DNA of 64,000 bases from Polyangiaceae bacterium. GTDB lineage: Bacteria > Myxococcota_A > Polyangia > Polyangiales > Polyangiaceae. This document shows, piece by piece, positions 9,686-17,522 of this stretch; the stretch's first letter is position 1; the number at the start of each line of letters is the position of its first letter. Below the pieces are notes generated by a model. It saw only the letters and a list, made by a program, of their open reading frames with translations, searched no databases and was not told the DNA's origin. The position numbers were made by a program, and so were the translations under genes. The stretch spans positions 310,001-374,000 of the forward strand of contig JADJRH010000002.1 of NCBI GenBank assembly GCA_016712345.1, read 5' to 3'.

Positions 9686-10372
9686 ATGAACAAGCGCTTG
9701 TGGATGCTTGGTTTGGCGCTCATTCTACCCGCCTGTGACGGGGGTGGTGACGGCTCGGGTGGAAGCGCCGGTTCGGCGGGCTCCGCCGGTTCGGCGGGGG
9801 GTGAAACCACGGGAGCGGCGGGGACCGCCGGGTCTGGAACGGGAGGCAACTCTACTACCGGCTCCGGGGGCAGCACAGGCAGCACCGCGCCGGTGGGCGA
9901 TTGTTCCGTGGCCATGCCCTGCACAACGGCGGGAGAGTCGTGCGTTTTTCCGGCCAACTCGTGCGGTTCAGATGCAACCGGCACGTGCAAAGAAATCACC
10001 TGTGACGGTACCGAAGAAAACCATGGTCCGATTTGCCTCTGCGATGGTGAGGTATTTGAGTTTAACGCCGAGTGTCTGGTGTGGGATCAGAGTAAACCCA
10101 TTGCCCCGGCCGACAATTGTGCCAACGGAACCTTCTCGTGCGGTACAGAAACATGCACCTACAATACGCAGTTTTGTATTGTGACCTACGCGGGGCCCGA
10201 GGGGTCAACTCCGTCGTATGAGTGCCGCAACGTTGTAGATGCTCAAACCACTTGCCTTTACGGCATTTCAGATTGCGGATGTATCAACCTGACGGACCTT
10301 GGCTGCCCTGACACAAGCTGCTGTTATATGGATGGTTTCTACCAAGAAACCGTCACCATTTATCTACCTTAG
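9686..10372 (+). CDS. Secreted Cys-rich lipoprotein with Gly/Ser/Ala linker
   Basis: 228 residues. MNKRLWMLGLALILPAC is a lipoprotein signal ending in the lipobox Cys. It is followed by an approximately 60-residue linker made of GSAGSAG- and TAGSGTGG-type repeats and a C-terminal region with about 20 Cys, probably disulfide-bonded. This architecture of lipobox, low-complexity tether and Cys-rich ectodomain is common in myxobacterial surface proteins. I recognise no enzymatic motif. Its stop codon overlaps the stop of the convergent Kelch gene (TTAG at 10369-10372 serves both). Confidence 0.75.
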   Translation: MNKRLWMLGLALILPACDGGGDGSGGSAGSAGSAGSAGGETTGAAGTAGSGTGGNSTTGSGGSTGSTAPVGDCSVAMPCTTAGESCVFPANSCGSDATGTCKEITCDGTEENHGPICLCDGEVFEFNAECLVWDQSKPIAPADNCANGTFSCGTETCTYNTQFCIVTYAGPEGSTPSYECRNVVDAQTTCLYGISDCGCINLTDLGCPDTSCCYMDGFYQETVTIYLP

Positions 10373-11526
10373 CGATAATTGCCGTCCGAAGGCGACTTGA
10401 CTACCAATGCCTGTTTTGACAGGCCCAAGTCTTCAAGGCCGCCGCTCAACAGGCCCGCGCTGCCCGGTGGTCCGGGGAGCCATAAGGCGAACCCCCGCGC
10501 TCCAGCGTTTACTTCCCCACCCAAAGTCTGCTGATCCCACGTTCCCGTGTTCAGGTCCATTTGCCAAAGATCCCCCAACATGCTTGCACCCGTGGGTGAG
10601 TCGGACCCAAACCCCATGACAAGCGAAGTCATGTCCGCTCTAAAAGCTACCCATGGCAAACGTCGTCCCGACGGTTTAAGACCCGGTTGAATTTTGACTT
10701 CTGTCCACGTTTCTGTTGCAGGGTCAAAACTCCAAACGTCGGCTAGAAAATTGGGCGAACCGTTGAGTGGACCAAGCCCACCTAAAAGCCAGAGCGGGCC
10801 ACCCTCCACCGGGTAGCGAAGGACACCGTCATAACGCGCCTGTGGCCCTTTTGCCGTCAGTTCGGTGAAGCTTCCATCGGTGGGTAGATAGCGCCACATC
10901 ACATCTGAAAACCCGGTTTGCGCCGAGGCGCCGCCAAAAATGTACCCTTCGTCGCGATCGGCTAAAAAGACGGCATGACACCCAACGGGGTGTTCAGCGG
11001 CGCCGGGCGATCCAAGGGCCGTCACTTCGTTGGTGGTCAGGTTTACCTTTTCAACATTGGTGGTTTCGTTGAAATCTGTTCCTCGACCACCGATGATAAT
11101 CAACTCATTTCGGTTGGTATCTACCATGGCACAGCCGCAGTATCGATTTGAAATCGGAGCAGTGACAGCGGTTGCCTTTACCCCGTCCGCGGTTTGCTCA
11201 ACGCGAACCAGATTGGCTGTTACAGGGCCCGCCGTTCCACCGACGCCCCCCACCAAATAAGCCACTTTCCCCGATTCTTGCGCAACAATCCCACCCCATA
11301 CGGGGGGTAGATTTTCAACACTGACCAGGTCAAACGACCACGGCCCCGGCTCTTCGGTCTGGGTGGTGGTACCACCCCCGGAACCACCCGTGCCGCCCGT
11401 TGTTGATGACGTTTCACCCCCGGCACCTCCCGTTGAGGTTTCCGTTGAAGAACCGTCGCAGGCCTGAACCAGCAGGCCCAGGGCTAGGGTTAGGCCCAAG
11501 CAAACATTCGATCGCATTCGATTCAT
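10369..11526 (-). CDS. Kelch-repeat lipoprotein
   Basis: 385 residues from ATG 11526; an upstream extension to 11625 would bury the signal peptide and is rejected. The signal ends in LLVQAC (lipobox), then a Thr/Gly/Ser linker, then at least five Kelch-type blades recognisable by hydrophobic-GG doublets followed by conserved Trp (YLVGGVGG, IIIGGRG, YIFGGAS, LLGGLG, VMGFGSD). A beta-propeller on the outer surface is expected, with a binding or scaffold role. It shares the lipoprotein-plus-linker design with the convergent neighbour. Confidence 0.85.
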   Translation of the reverse strand: MNRMRSNVCLGLTLALGLLVQACDGSSTETSTGGAGGETSSTTGGTGGSGGGTTTQTEEPGPWSFDLVSVENLPPVWGGIVAQESGKVAYLVGGVGGTAGPVTANLVRVEQTADGVKATAVTAPISNRYCGCAMVDTNRNELIIIGGRGTDFNETTNVEKVNLTTNEVTALGSPGAAEHPVGCHAVFLADRDEGYIFGGASAQTGFSDVMWRYLPTDGSFTELTAKGPQARYDGVLRYPVEGGPLWLLGGLGPLNGSPNFLADVWSFDPATETWTEVKIQPGLKPSGRRLPWVAFRADMTSLVMGFGSDSPTGASMLGDLWQMDLNTGTWDQQTLGGEVNAGARGFALWLPGPPGSAGLLSGGLEDLGLSKQALVVKSPSDGNYR

Positions 11527-11742
11527 GAGCGAGCCGCCCTCAGCAATCCGCGTGCCTCCAGAAAGGGCGACACATTTCCGGCGTTCTAAAAATGCGAATG
11601 CGAGGCTCATAAATGACAAGTGCAATCTGACAGGGCGTCAACAACTTAACGCGCGGGCGAGCACTTCGTCCTGTGCGCGCCGTCCGGTCAACTGCGCGGG
11701 TGCGTTTCGCGTCGAAATAGGATAACAACAGTCCAACTCCCT

Positions 11743-13089
11743 ATGCGCTTGTCCACCGTTCTCACTCAGTTTCTCGTGTGCATCCCCATCATCGGTGCCG
11801 CGGGGTGTTCCTTAGCGGAGCCGATCTTAATTCCAATGTGTCAAGAAACGCCGGAGGCGCGGAGCGAGCAGAAACAACCTTCCAAGCCGCTGCCCGCGCA
11901 CCCTGACTACGAGCAGCTTCGCGCGCTCAGAAACTATTATTCTGTTCAATCGGTTGAAGAGTACGCTCACCACTTTTCGGTTTGGTTCAGCTGTGTTGAG
12001 TCCAGTACGGCGCACTACACGGTTTCGCCCTCGGGTGAAGTTCGCAAAGTCGGCGGCGCGTGGGGAGGTCTCGCCACGACAGATAGAAAGGTTGACAGTG
12101 TTCCGCCGGAGCAGGCTCAAAACGCCGCTCTTGTTCGAACCGAGCACGATCGAGCGTATCTCCACGAGTCAAAACCGATTGTTGTGTACATGGGTTCTTA
12201 CCGCCGGGTTTGGGTAAATGAAGTGGTGCCGTGGCACGGTCCTGGAAGTCCATACAAACGGATGATGAACCACATGGAAGTAGCATTTCGAGCCAATGCC
12301 GATCTTACCTCGTTCGACGGGTATGAAACGTTCTCCGGCGGCACAACAAAGCTGTGTTGGGAAGACCTCTCTGTCCGAGACTGTTCCAACCCCCATTGGG
12401 TAGATTTCACTCCGTCCAAGTCACCCACTTCACTTCTTGTCGCGCTTGCCTCCAATAATGCGGCCGCGCCGGTTTTGTCTGAAGAACGGCAGAAGTTCAA
12501 CGAAGTGGTGTTGGCCGCCGCTCGCAAAAAAGTGGCAGGTGAGCCGGGCACCCCGCTCGCCGATATTCTAACGCATCAAGAAGCGACCTTACTCCCCACC
12601 GGCTACAATCCCGAATTTGTCATTGGGTTTAGAATGCACGCCCACCCTAAAGAAGGTGCAAACCAAAAAAACGTGGAGTCACAGTTTTCAAAAACCCTTC
12701 TTTTGAGCGACATTTTTAAGGGTTCAATCAAAACAACATTGGAAGGTCAAGTGGCCGGTCAACCCGTCAGCGCCGACGTGACCATCTCGGTTGACCCGAA
12801 ACCGCCCCAACCTCAAGGCGAGTTTGAAACATCGCTCCAGTTTGTGTACACAATTCGTGCCGTGGGCAGTTCGCGCTCGGCCGAGTTAAAGGTAACCGCC
12901 AAAGTGATTGTCGACGGTGATCGTGTGGCTCTCCTGTGGAGAAATCTACCCAAAGAGGTTGAGCAGGCTCCACATTTGCCGCCGCTGACTCAAACGTTTG
13001 CCGGTACCGGAATGTATAAAGAAGTGGAAAGCCACTTTTTTCTGACAAGCGACACCATGCCCAAACCGTGGTATCCGCCGAGCAGGTAG
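11743..13089 (+). CDS. Lipoprotein of unknown function
   Basis: 448 residues with a clear lipoprotein signal (IIGAAGC, Cys near residue 22). The mature part is mixed alpha/beta, with no motif I recognise and no extra membrane segment. It holds few Cys and no repeat structure. No strong Shine-Dalgarno sequence is seen before ATG 11743. It could be a periplasmic or surface protein; neighbouring genes do not define its role. The gene is convergent with the helical-repeat gene at 13098 (8 bases apart). Confidence 0.7.
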   Translation: MRLSTVLTQFLVCIPIIGAAGCSLAEPILIPMCQETPEARSEQKQPSKPLPAHPDYEQLRALRNYYSVQSVEEYAHHFSVWFSCVESSTAHYTVSPSGEVRKVGGAWGGLATTDRKVDSVPPEQAQNAALVRTEHDRAYLHESKPIVVYMGSYRRVWVNEVVPWHGPGSPYKRMMNHMEVAFRANADLTSFDGYETFSGGTTKLCWEDLSVRDCSNPHWVDFTPSKSPTSLLVALASNNAAAPVLSEERQKFNEVVLAAARKKVAGEPGTPLADILTHQEATLLPTGYNPEFVIGFRMHAHPKEGANQKNVESQFSKTLLLSDIFKGSIKTTLEGQVAGQPVSADVTISVDPKPPQPQGEFETSLQFVYTIRAVGSSRSAELKVTAKVIVDGDRVALLWRNLPKEVEQAPHLPPLTQTFAGTGMYKEVESHFFLTSDTMPKPWYPPSR

Positions 13090-13097
13090 GCCGCGGC

Positions 13098-13577
13098 TCA
13101 GGTTTTTTGCCGGCCAGACTCGGCTTCATAAAACGCTTCTGAGTAGCGTTCTGCAGCCGCCGCGTCTCGTGCAAAAACGCGCGCAAAATGGCGCTCAGCG
13201 CGGAGATAGTCGGCGGTGGAAAGGCCTCGGGCTGCCACCGCCTTTTCCACTCCTACCACCGAGATGGCAAAACGTAGGCGCGCCCATTCTTCAACTGTCA
13301 GGTTTGGAACCGGAGCAAGCGCGTCCTGGGCCTTGGCAAACGCTGCCGCAAATGTTTCTGCGACGTTTGGTTCGCCGCCGGCCAACGCTTCTTGTGCCAT
13401 TTGTTCGAGGTAGTGGGTTTCAGCCCGCTTCCACTCGTCGCGCGTCAGCGAGTGCGCGGCGAGCACATTGGCCAACGTGGCTCCGGCCTCGGCCAGGGCC
13501 GCTTTTATAGCAGCCACTTGTTCAAGCGTCATCTCCGGGGCGTGTGGCTCCTGTGCCATATCTATGCGCCGAACCAT
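13098..13577 (-). CDS. Helical-repeat protein of the T6SS-island family
   Basis: 159 residues, nearly all helix. It is made of two copies of a repeat of about 70 residues: one opening MTLEQVAAIKAAL and continuing LTRDEWKRAETHY, the other opening LTVEEWARLRFAI and continuing LSTADYLRAERHF. The pattern is T-(L/V)-E-(Q/E)-(V/W)-A, then about 30 residues later S/T-x-x-(W/Y)-x-R-A-E, then an A-E-R/T-(Y/F) helix. The same unit occurs in the proteins at 31188 and 38677. ATG 13577 or ATG 13559 could start it; neither has a strong ribosome binding site. It is divergent from the DUF2169 gene, supporting a T6SS connection, but the function is unknown. Confidence 0.7.
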   Translation of the reverse strand: MVRRIDMAQEPHAPEMTLEQVAAIKAALAEAGATLANVLAAHSLTRDEWKRAETHYLEQMAQEALAGGEPNVAETFAAAFAKAQDALAPVPNLTVEEWARLRFAISVVGVEKAVAARGLSTADYLRAERHFARVFARDAAAAERYSEAFYEAESGRQKT

Positions 13578-13622
13578 AGTTTTGAGATTTTATCAGGTCA
13601 ACAAGTATGCGACACTGCCTGT

Positions 13623-14609
13623 ATGGGTTTTCTCAATGCGACCCCGTACGTCGCTCTCGACTTCGCTGTCACAGACCATGAAGGTCGGGCGGTTGTGGTC
13701 GCCATTGTCAAAGCCACCTTTGACATTCAACAAGGGAAGGCGACGCTCGCAGAAGAACAAATTCCGCTTCGAGCAAACGATGTCCCCCTGAATGTAGAAA
13801 ACCCAATGGGAAGTATCCAGTTTGCCTCCGACCTTTGTCATATCAAACACGGCGCCGATGTGTTGGTTGTCGGGGAGGCGGTTTCGCGTTCTGCCGTCAA
13901 GTCGCTCGATGTTTCGGTAAAAGTGGCGTCCAAAGCACTCACGGTGCGCGTTTTCGGAGATAGGCAGTTTGTTCAGGGCGCTTCCGATATTGTGGTGGGC
14001 GCGGCTCTGCCGTTTGAGCGTATGCCCATTGTGTATGAGCGGGCCTACGGGGGTATGACAGAAGACCTGACGGAGATCGAAGAGCGCAATCCTGCGGGCG
14101 TCGGCGTTGCCAAGAAAAAAAAGGATCTGGTTGGGCGGCCGGCGCCGCAGGTAGAGCACCCATCGTTGCCTCACAAAACAGCCAATGACAAACATCCGCC
14201 CATCGGTCTCGGTCCGATCATGACTCATTGGCTGCCGCGTCGGTCGTACGCCGGAACATTCGATGAAACGTGGAAAACCACGCGCATGCCCATGATGCCG
14301 GCAGACTACAACATCAAATACAATAACTGCGCTCACCCAAGCCTGGTGTTCGACAATCCTCTGGCGCCCGGTGACCCCGTTTCTGTGCTTGGTATGCACG
14401 AAGATGGGTTGCTCGCATTTGACATCCCCAACTGGAAGGCGGTTGCCCGCGCCCGGTTTGAACACAAAGGTAAGGTTACCATTCCTCTCGGCGTGGATAC
14501 ATTGGTGCTTCACCCCAATGACAAGCGGTTTGAAATGGTGGGTAGGTACGCTTTCCCCGTGGGTAGGGGAGGTGACGTGCTCCGTGAACTTTCGGTGGAC
14601 TTTGCGTAG
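13623..14609 (+). CDS. DUF2169 family T6SS-associated protein
   Basis: 328 residues from ATG 13623; the open frame continues upstream to 13392 but that part lies antisense to the neighbouring gene. The sequence opens with NATPY and contains VAIVKATFDI, MPIVYERAYGG and an NPAGVG motif, all hallmarks of DUF2169, a family encoded beside T6SS spike and effector genes and thought to act in loading effectors or PAAR-type proteins. It is soluble with no signal peptide. It faces the minus-strand T6SS operon convergently, with its end about 46 bases from the end of the HEAT-repeat gene. Confidence 0.85.
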   Translation: MGFLNATPYVALDFAVTDHEGRAVVVAIVKATFDIQQGKATLAEEQIPLRANDVPLNVENPMGSIQFASDLCHIKHGADVLVVGEAVSRSAVKSLDVSVKVASKALTVRVFGDRQFVQGASDIVVGAALPFERMPIVYERAYGGMTEDLTEIEERNPAGVGVAKKKKDLVGRPAPQVEHPSLPHKTANDKHPPIGLGPIMTHWLPRRSYAGTFDETWKTTRMPMMPADYNIKYNNCAHPSLVFDNPLAPGDPVSVLGMHEDGLLAFDIPNWKAVARARFEHKGKVTIPLGVDTLVLHPNDKRFEMVGRYAFPVGRGGDVLRELSVDFA

Positions 14610-14655
14610 TTTTGCGTGGTTTGGCCGGCGTTTGCGCGGGTAAAGCAGCCGAGTG

Positions 14656-16473
14656 TTATCGCAGTTTATGATCCCATGAACCTACCCGGTATGACGCCAA
14701 TGCGCGTTTGGCCGCACCCGTCAGCGGGGCAAGGGCAGGGGTAAGATCCGTGAGCCAGGCTGCCAAATCAACCTTCTCGGTCACTCCACAGCGCGACCGC
14801 AACTCTGAAAGACGCAGCCCCATCTCGCGTCGCGTCAGCTCTCCCGACAGAAGCTCTTCCACAACCACCGCGGGACTCCACGGTCGACCCCGCCGATACC
14901 GCGCCGATGGGTCGAGCTTCGCGTTTGCCAGCGCCGATTTCCAAGCTGATTTGTCGAGCCGCTCGTCGGAGTCGACCATGGGGCCAAACAGCGTTTCAAG
15001 CGCGTTTGCGGCGTCGTCGGCCAAATCTTCGTCACCCAATTGAGCCGTCAGATAAGACCAGGCACCCGGATGTCCAAATCGAGCCAGGGTAGACAAGGTG
15101 GCGGCCGACTTTGGAACCCGCGCAAGCAAGTTGGCAAGAAGTGTGTTGTCCTCACTGTTTCCCGCACGAACAAGCACTTCCCCGGCGAGCTGCGAAAGCC
15201 TGGATGTTTCAGGTGCGCCGCTTTTAAGCGCGCGGTACGGATCTTCCAAACCCCACGCGAGCAGCGTGGACGCCGCCGTACAGGCCACCGTTGCATCCGG
15301 GAAGGTGAGCCATTTGCGTACGACGGGGAAAAGCGGTTCGGCAGCCGTTACATCAAGCCGGCGGGCCGCCCATAGAGCTGCGCGCAGAACGGTAAGATCG
15401 GGATCAAACAAAAAGGACCGGAGCTGGTCAATGGGTAGAGCCTGTTTTCTACCCAGGAAGTAGACCGCCACGGCCCTGCAAGGTGAGTGGGGATGTTGAA
15501 GCAGTCGCCGCGAGAATTCGTCGAGTTCTGGGTGGGGAGAACAGGCCAGGGCCTCAAAAGCCTTGTGCGCGGCGAGGGCATCCGTCGGTGCCAACCGTAA
15601 CAGTCCGTATTCTACCGCGTCAAGAATATCCGAACCCGAAAAACTCCCCAACGCGAATACCGCGGCCCAGGTGTTCCAAGGGTTGGGCGACGAAAGTGAA
15701 CGGCCCCAGGCGCCCACAAGAATGGGGACAATCGCACCGCCGATGCTGACCATTGCGTCCACGTGGGCGAGGATGCGCGCTTCAACCTCCGAACGAGCGG
15801 CAAAGGGCCTTTCTGCCCGGTGCCTTCCCAACATGGAAAGGCGGTCGAGCGCGAGCACTACAATCTCTTCATGGAGCAAATGCTCATCGATGGCGCCTCC
15901 TTTGCCATCGATCGCGGTTACCACCGGAGGCGGCCCTTTGGGTAGATCGGGATCGGGTTGACCTCGCCCCAAGGCAGCCGGAGCCGGTTTAAAATCGTCA
16001 AATGGGGACGGCAGATCGTCATTTTCGGGCGCAGCGGTTACAGTTTCGAGTGGTGTTGTTGTTGCAGCAGAAGAGACGCTCGCGGGTAGAAAAACGTCTC
16101 GGACGGGCGACTTCAAAACAACCCGTTCAGGTTCGGCCACAAGCAGCGTTGGGATTGTGGGCGTTGGGAGCGTTCCAACCGAGGGGTGGAGAAGCGCTTG
16201 GCACCGTAGGCTTTCACCGTAGGCCCGCGCCACCGTTTGCAGCGTTTCAAGGTCGAGCGCATGGTTACCTGCCAACACCGTGGCGCGCTGTGCGAGGGTG
16301 GAAACCGCGCGCGTTACAGCATCCAGATTGGGTGGGCCTCCCAAGCCTTCCACTGTGTCGAGCAAAGCGCCCAGCGGGGTTTGGATGGATGTTTTCCAGG
16401 TGCCATCTGGCATGGAAGCAATGCGGTCAAAGGCGGCTCGCAGGTGTTTTGCGAGGTCTTTCGCGGAGGTCAT
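14656..16473 (-). CDS. HEAT-repeat protein, TIGR02270-like, T6SS-associated
   Basis: 605 residues from ATG 16473. The C-terminal two thirds are alpha-helical HEAT-like repeats (for example LRAALWAARRLDV and CTAASTLLAWGLEDPYRALKSG), matching the TIGR02270 family regularly found in T6SS islands. The first 200 residues include a Pro-rich linker. The ATG lies inside the stop of the ketosynthase-like gene (ATGA overlap), so translation is probably coupled. It is the last gene of the minus-strand operon. A scaffold or chaperone role is inferred; there is no catalytic motif. Confidence 0.8.
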   Translation of the reverse strand: MTSAKDLAKHLRAAFDRIASMPDGTWKTSIQTPLGALLDTVEGLGGPPNLDAVTRAVSTLAQRATVLAGNHALDLETLQTVARAYGESLRCQALLHPSVGTLPTPTIPTLLVAEPERVVLKSPVRDVFLPASVSSAATTTPLETVTAAPENDDLPSPFDDFKPAPAALGRGQPDPDLPKGPPPVVTAIDGKGGAIDEHLLHEEIVVLALDRLSMLGRHRAERPFAARSEVEARILAHVDAMVSIGGAIVPILVGAWGRSLSSPNPWNTWAAVFALGSFSGSDILDAVEYGLLRLAPTDALAAHKAFEALACSPHPELDEFSRRLLQHPHSPCRAVAVYFLGRKQALPIDQLRSFLFDPDLTVLRAALWAARRLDVTAAEPLFPVVRKWLTFPDATVACTAASTLLAWGLEDPYRALKSGAPETSRLSQLAGEVLVRAGNSEDNTLLANLLARVPKSAATLSTLARFGHPGAWSYLTAQLGDEDLADDAANALETLFGPMVDSDERLDKSAWKSALANAKLDPSARYRRGRPWSPAVVVEELLSGELTRREMGLRLSELRSRCGVTEKVDLAAWLTDLTPALAPLTGAAKRALASYRVGSWDHKLR

Positions 16474-17522
16474 GAGGCACCCAACCTTACCCATGCTCCG
16501 CCGCGGAGGCCGTCGGGAGAAATCGCCCATGAAAAGTGGGCTTTGGTGTCGGCCGGAGTCACCGGCAGATGATGCCGCAACGTGGAAACGCCCCACACGA
16601 CATTGGCAACACCCGCCGCGGCGCCCATTCTACCCACGTAATCTTCCGCACCTGAAAAGGTGCATGCCGGGCCAAACATTTCAGCGTTTCGGGCCGAAGC
16701 AAAGTTCCACTCCTGACTCCGAAAATCATCCACCATACTCTGTCCAAATACGGCGCCCACCGCCTCGCCCTGGGCTGTCTCTCGAAATACCTTTCCCAGC
16801 GCCGTGCCGTCGGGCGGCTCGTCGTTGTCGTCGGCCGAGACGCTCTTCGACACAGCGCTTTTCACGATGGAGGCTATCACCTGACTGCCGGCGCGGCGCG
16901 CTCCGGGTGGAGTCATCAGCGCCAACGCGGCGGCACCTTCGGAAAAGGGGAGAGGGTCGCGCGCCCAAGGACTTGGGGGGTGAGTGAGATGGTAGGCGAG
17001 AACATTCAGGTCGACAAACGAGTCAACAGCGACCACGCAGAGAATCGAACTCGCGCTTTTTACAGCAAGTGACTCTGCATCGCGGAGGGTAGAAAAAACA
17101 CCCGCCTCCCCATGCGTTTTTGAAGCGAGTGAAGCGCCGCAGTCCGACGCCAGGGCGCGAGCGAGATCATCGGCCGACCGCGCGCTGAAAAGGTCCGACG
17201 GAGCGCGTGTACACACCGCGAGCGAAAGTGTGAGATCGGTAACATCGGGTTTTTCACCTTCGCGCGGCGTGAGAAATCCAAGTTGTCGAAGTGGGTCAAG
17301 CGCGTCTTTTACCGCGCGTTTTGCCATGAGAAAAAGCCGCTCCGAAAGAGGAACCTTGGCTCCAATGTGGCGGCAATATCGAACATCTACCCGTTTGTCT
17401 TGGGCGTCGACAAAAGGGGAAGGTGACGGTGCCGGTAGGCCCGCGGCGCTGAAGAACACGTGCTGCTGCGGAGTGAAACCCACCGGCGAAACAAGCCCGG
17501 TGCCCACGATCGCAAGTGTCAT
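16470..17522 (-). CDS. Ketosynthase/thiolase-fold protein of a T6SS island
   Basis: 350 residues. It starts with AIVGTGLVSPVG, typical of beta-ketoacyl synthases, and retains FSEGAAALALM, the Glu-Gly-Ala segment of the fold. The usual nucleophile elbow around the active-site Cys (TACSS) is not visible, and no clear pair of catalytic His is found, so it probably is not a working condensing enzyme. Such proteins are a known oddity of T6SS clusters in Proteobacteria and Myxococcota. It overlaps the VgrG gene upstream and the HEAT gene downstream by 4 bases each. Confidence 0.75.
   Translation of the reverse strand: MTLAIVGTGLVSPVGFTPQQHVFFSAAGLPAPSPSPFVDAQDKRVDVRYCRHIGAKVPLSERLFLMAKRAVKDALDPLRQLGFLTPREGEKPDVTDLTLSLAVCTRAPSDLFSARSADDLARALASDCGASLASKTHGEAGVFSTLRDAESLAVKSASSILCVVAVDSFVDLNVLAYHLTHPPSPWARDPLPFSEGAAALALMTPPGARRAGSQVIASIVKSAVSKSVSADDNDEPPDGTALGKVFRETAQGEAVGAVFGQSMVDDFRSQEWNFASARNAEMFGPACTFSGAEDYVGRMGAAAGVANVVWGVSTLRHHLPVTPADTKAHFSWAISPDGLRGGAWVRLGAS

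Noticed and set aside
13593..14513. Minus-strand open frame of 306 codons
   Set aside because: It lies fully antisense to the DUF2169 gene, which has clear family motifs.
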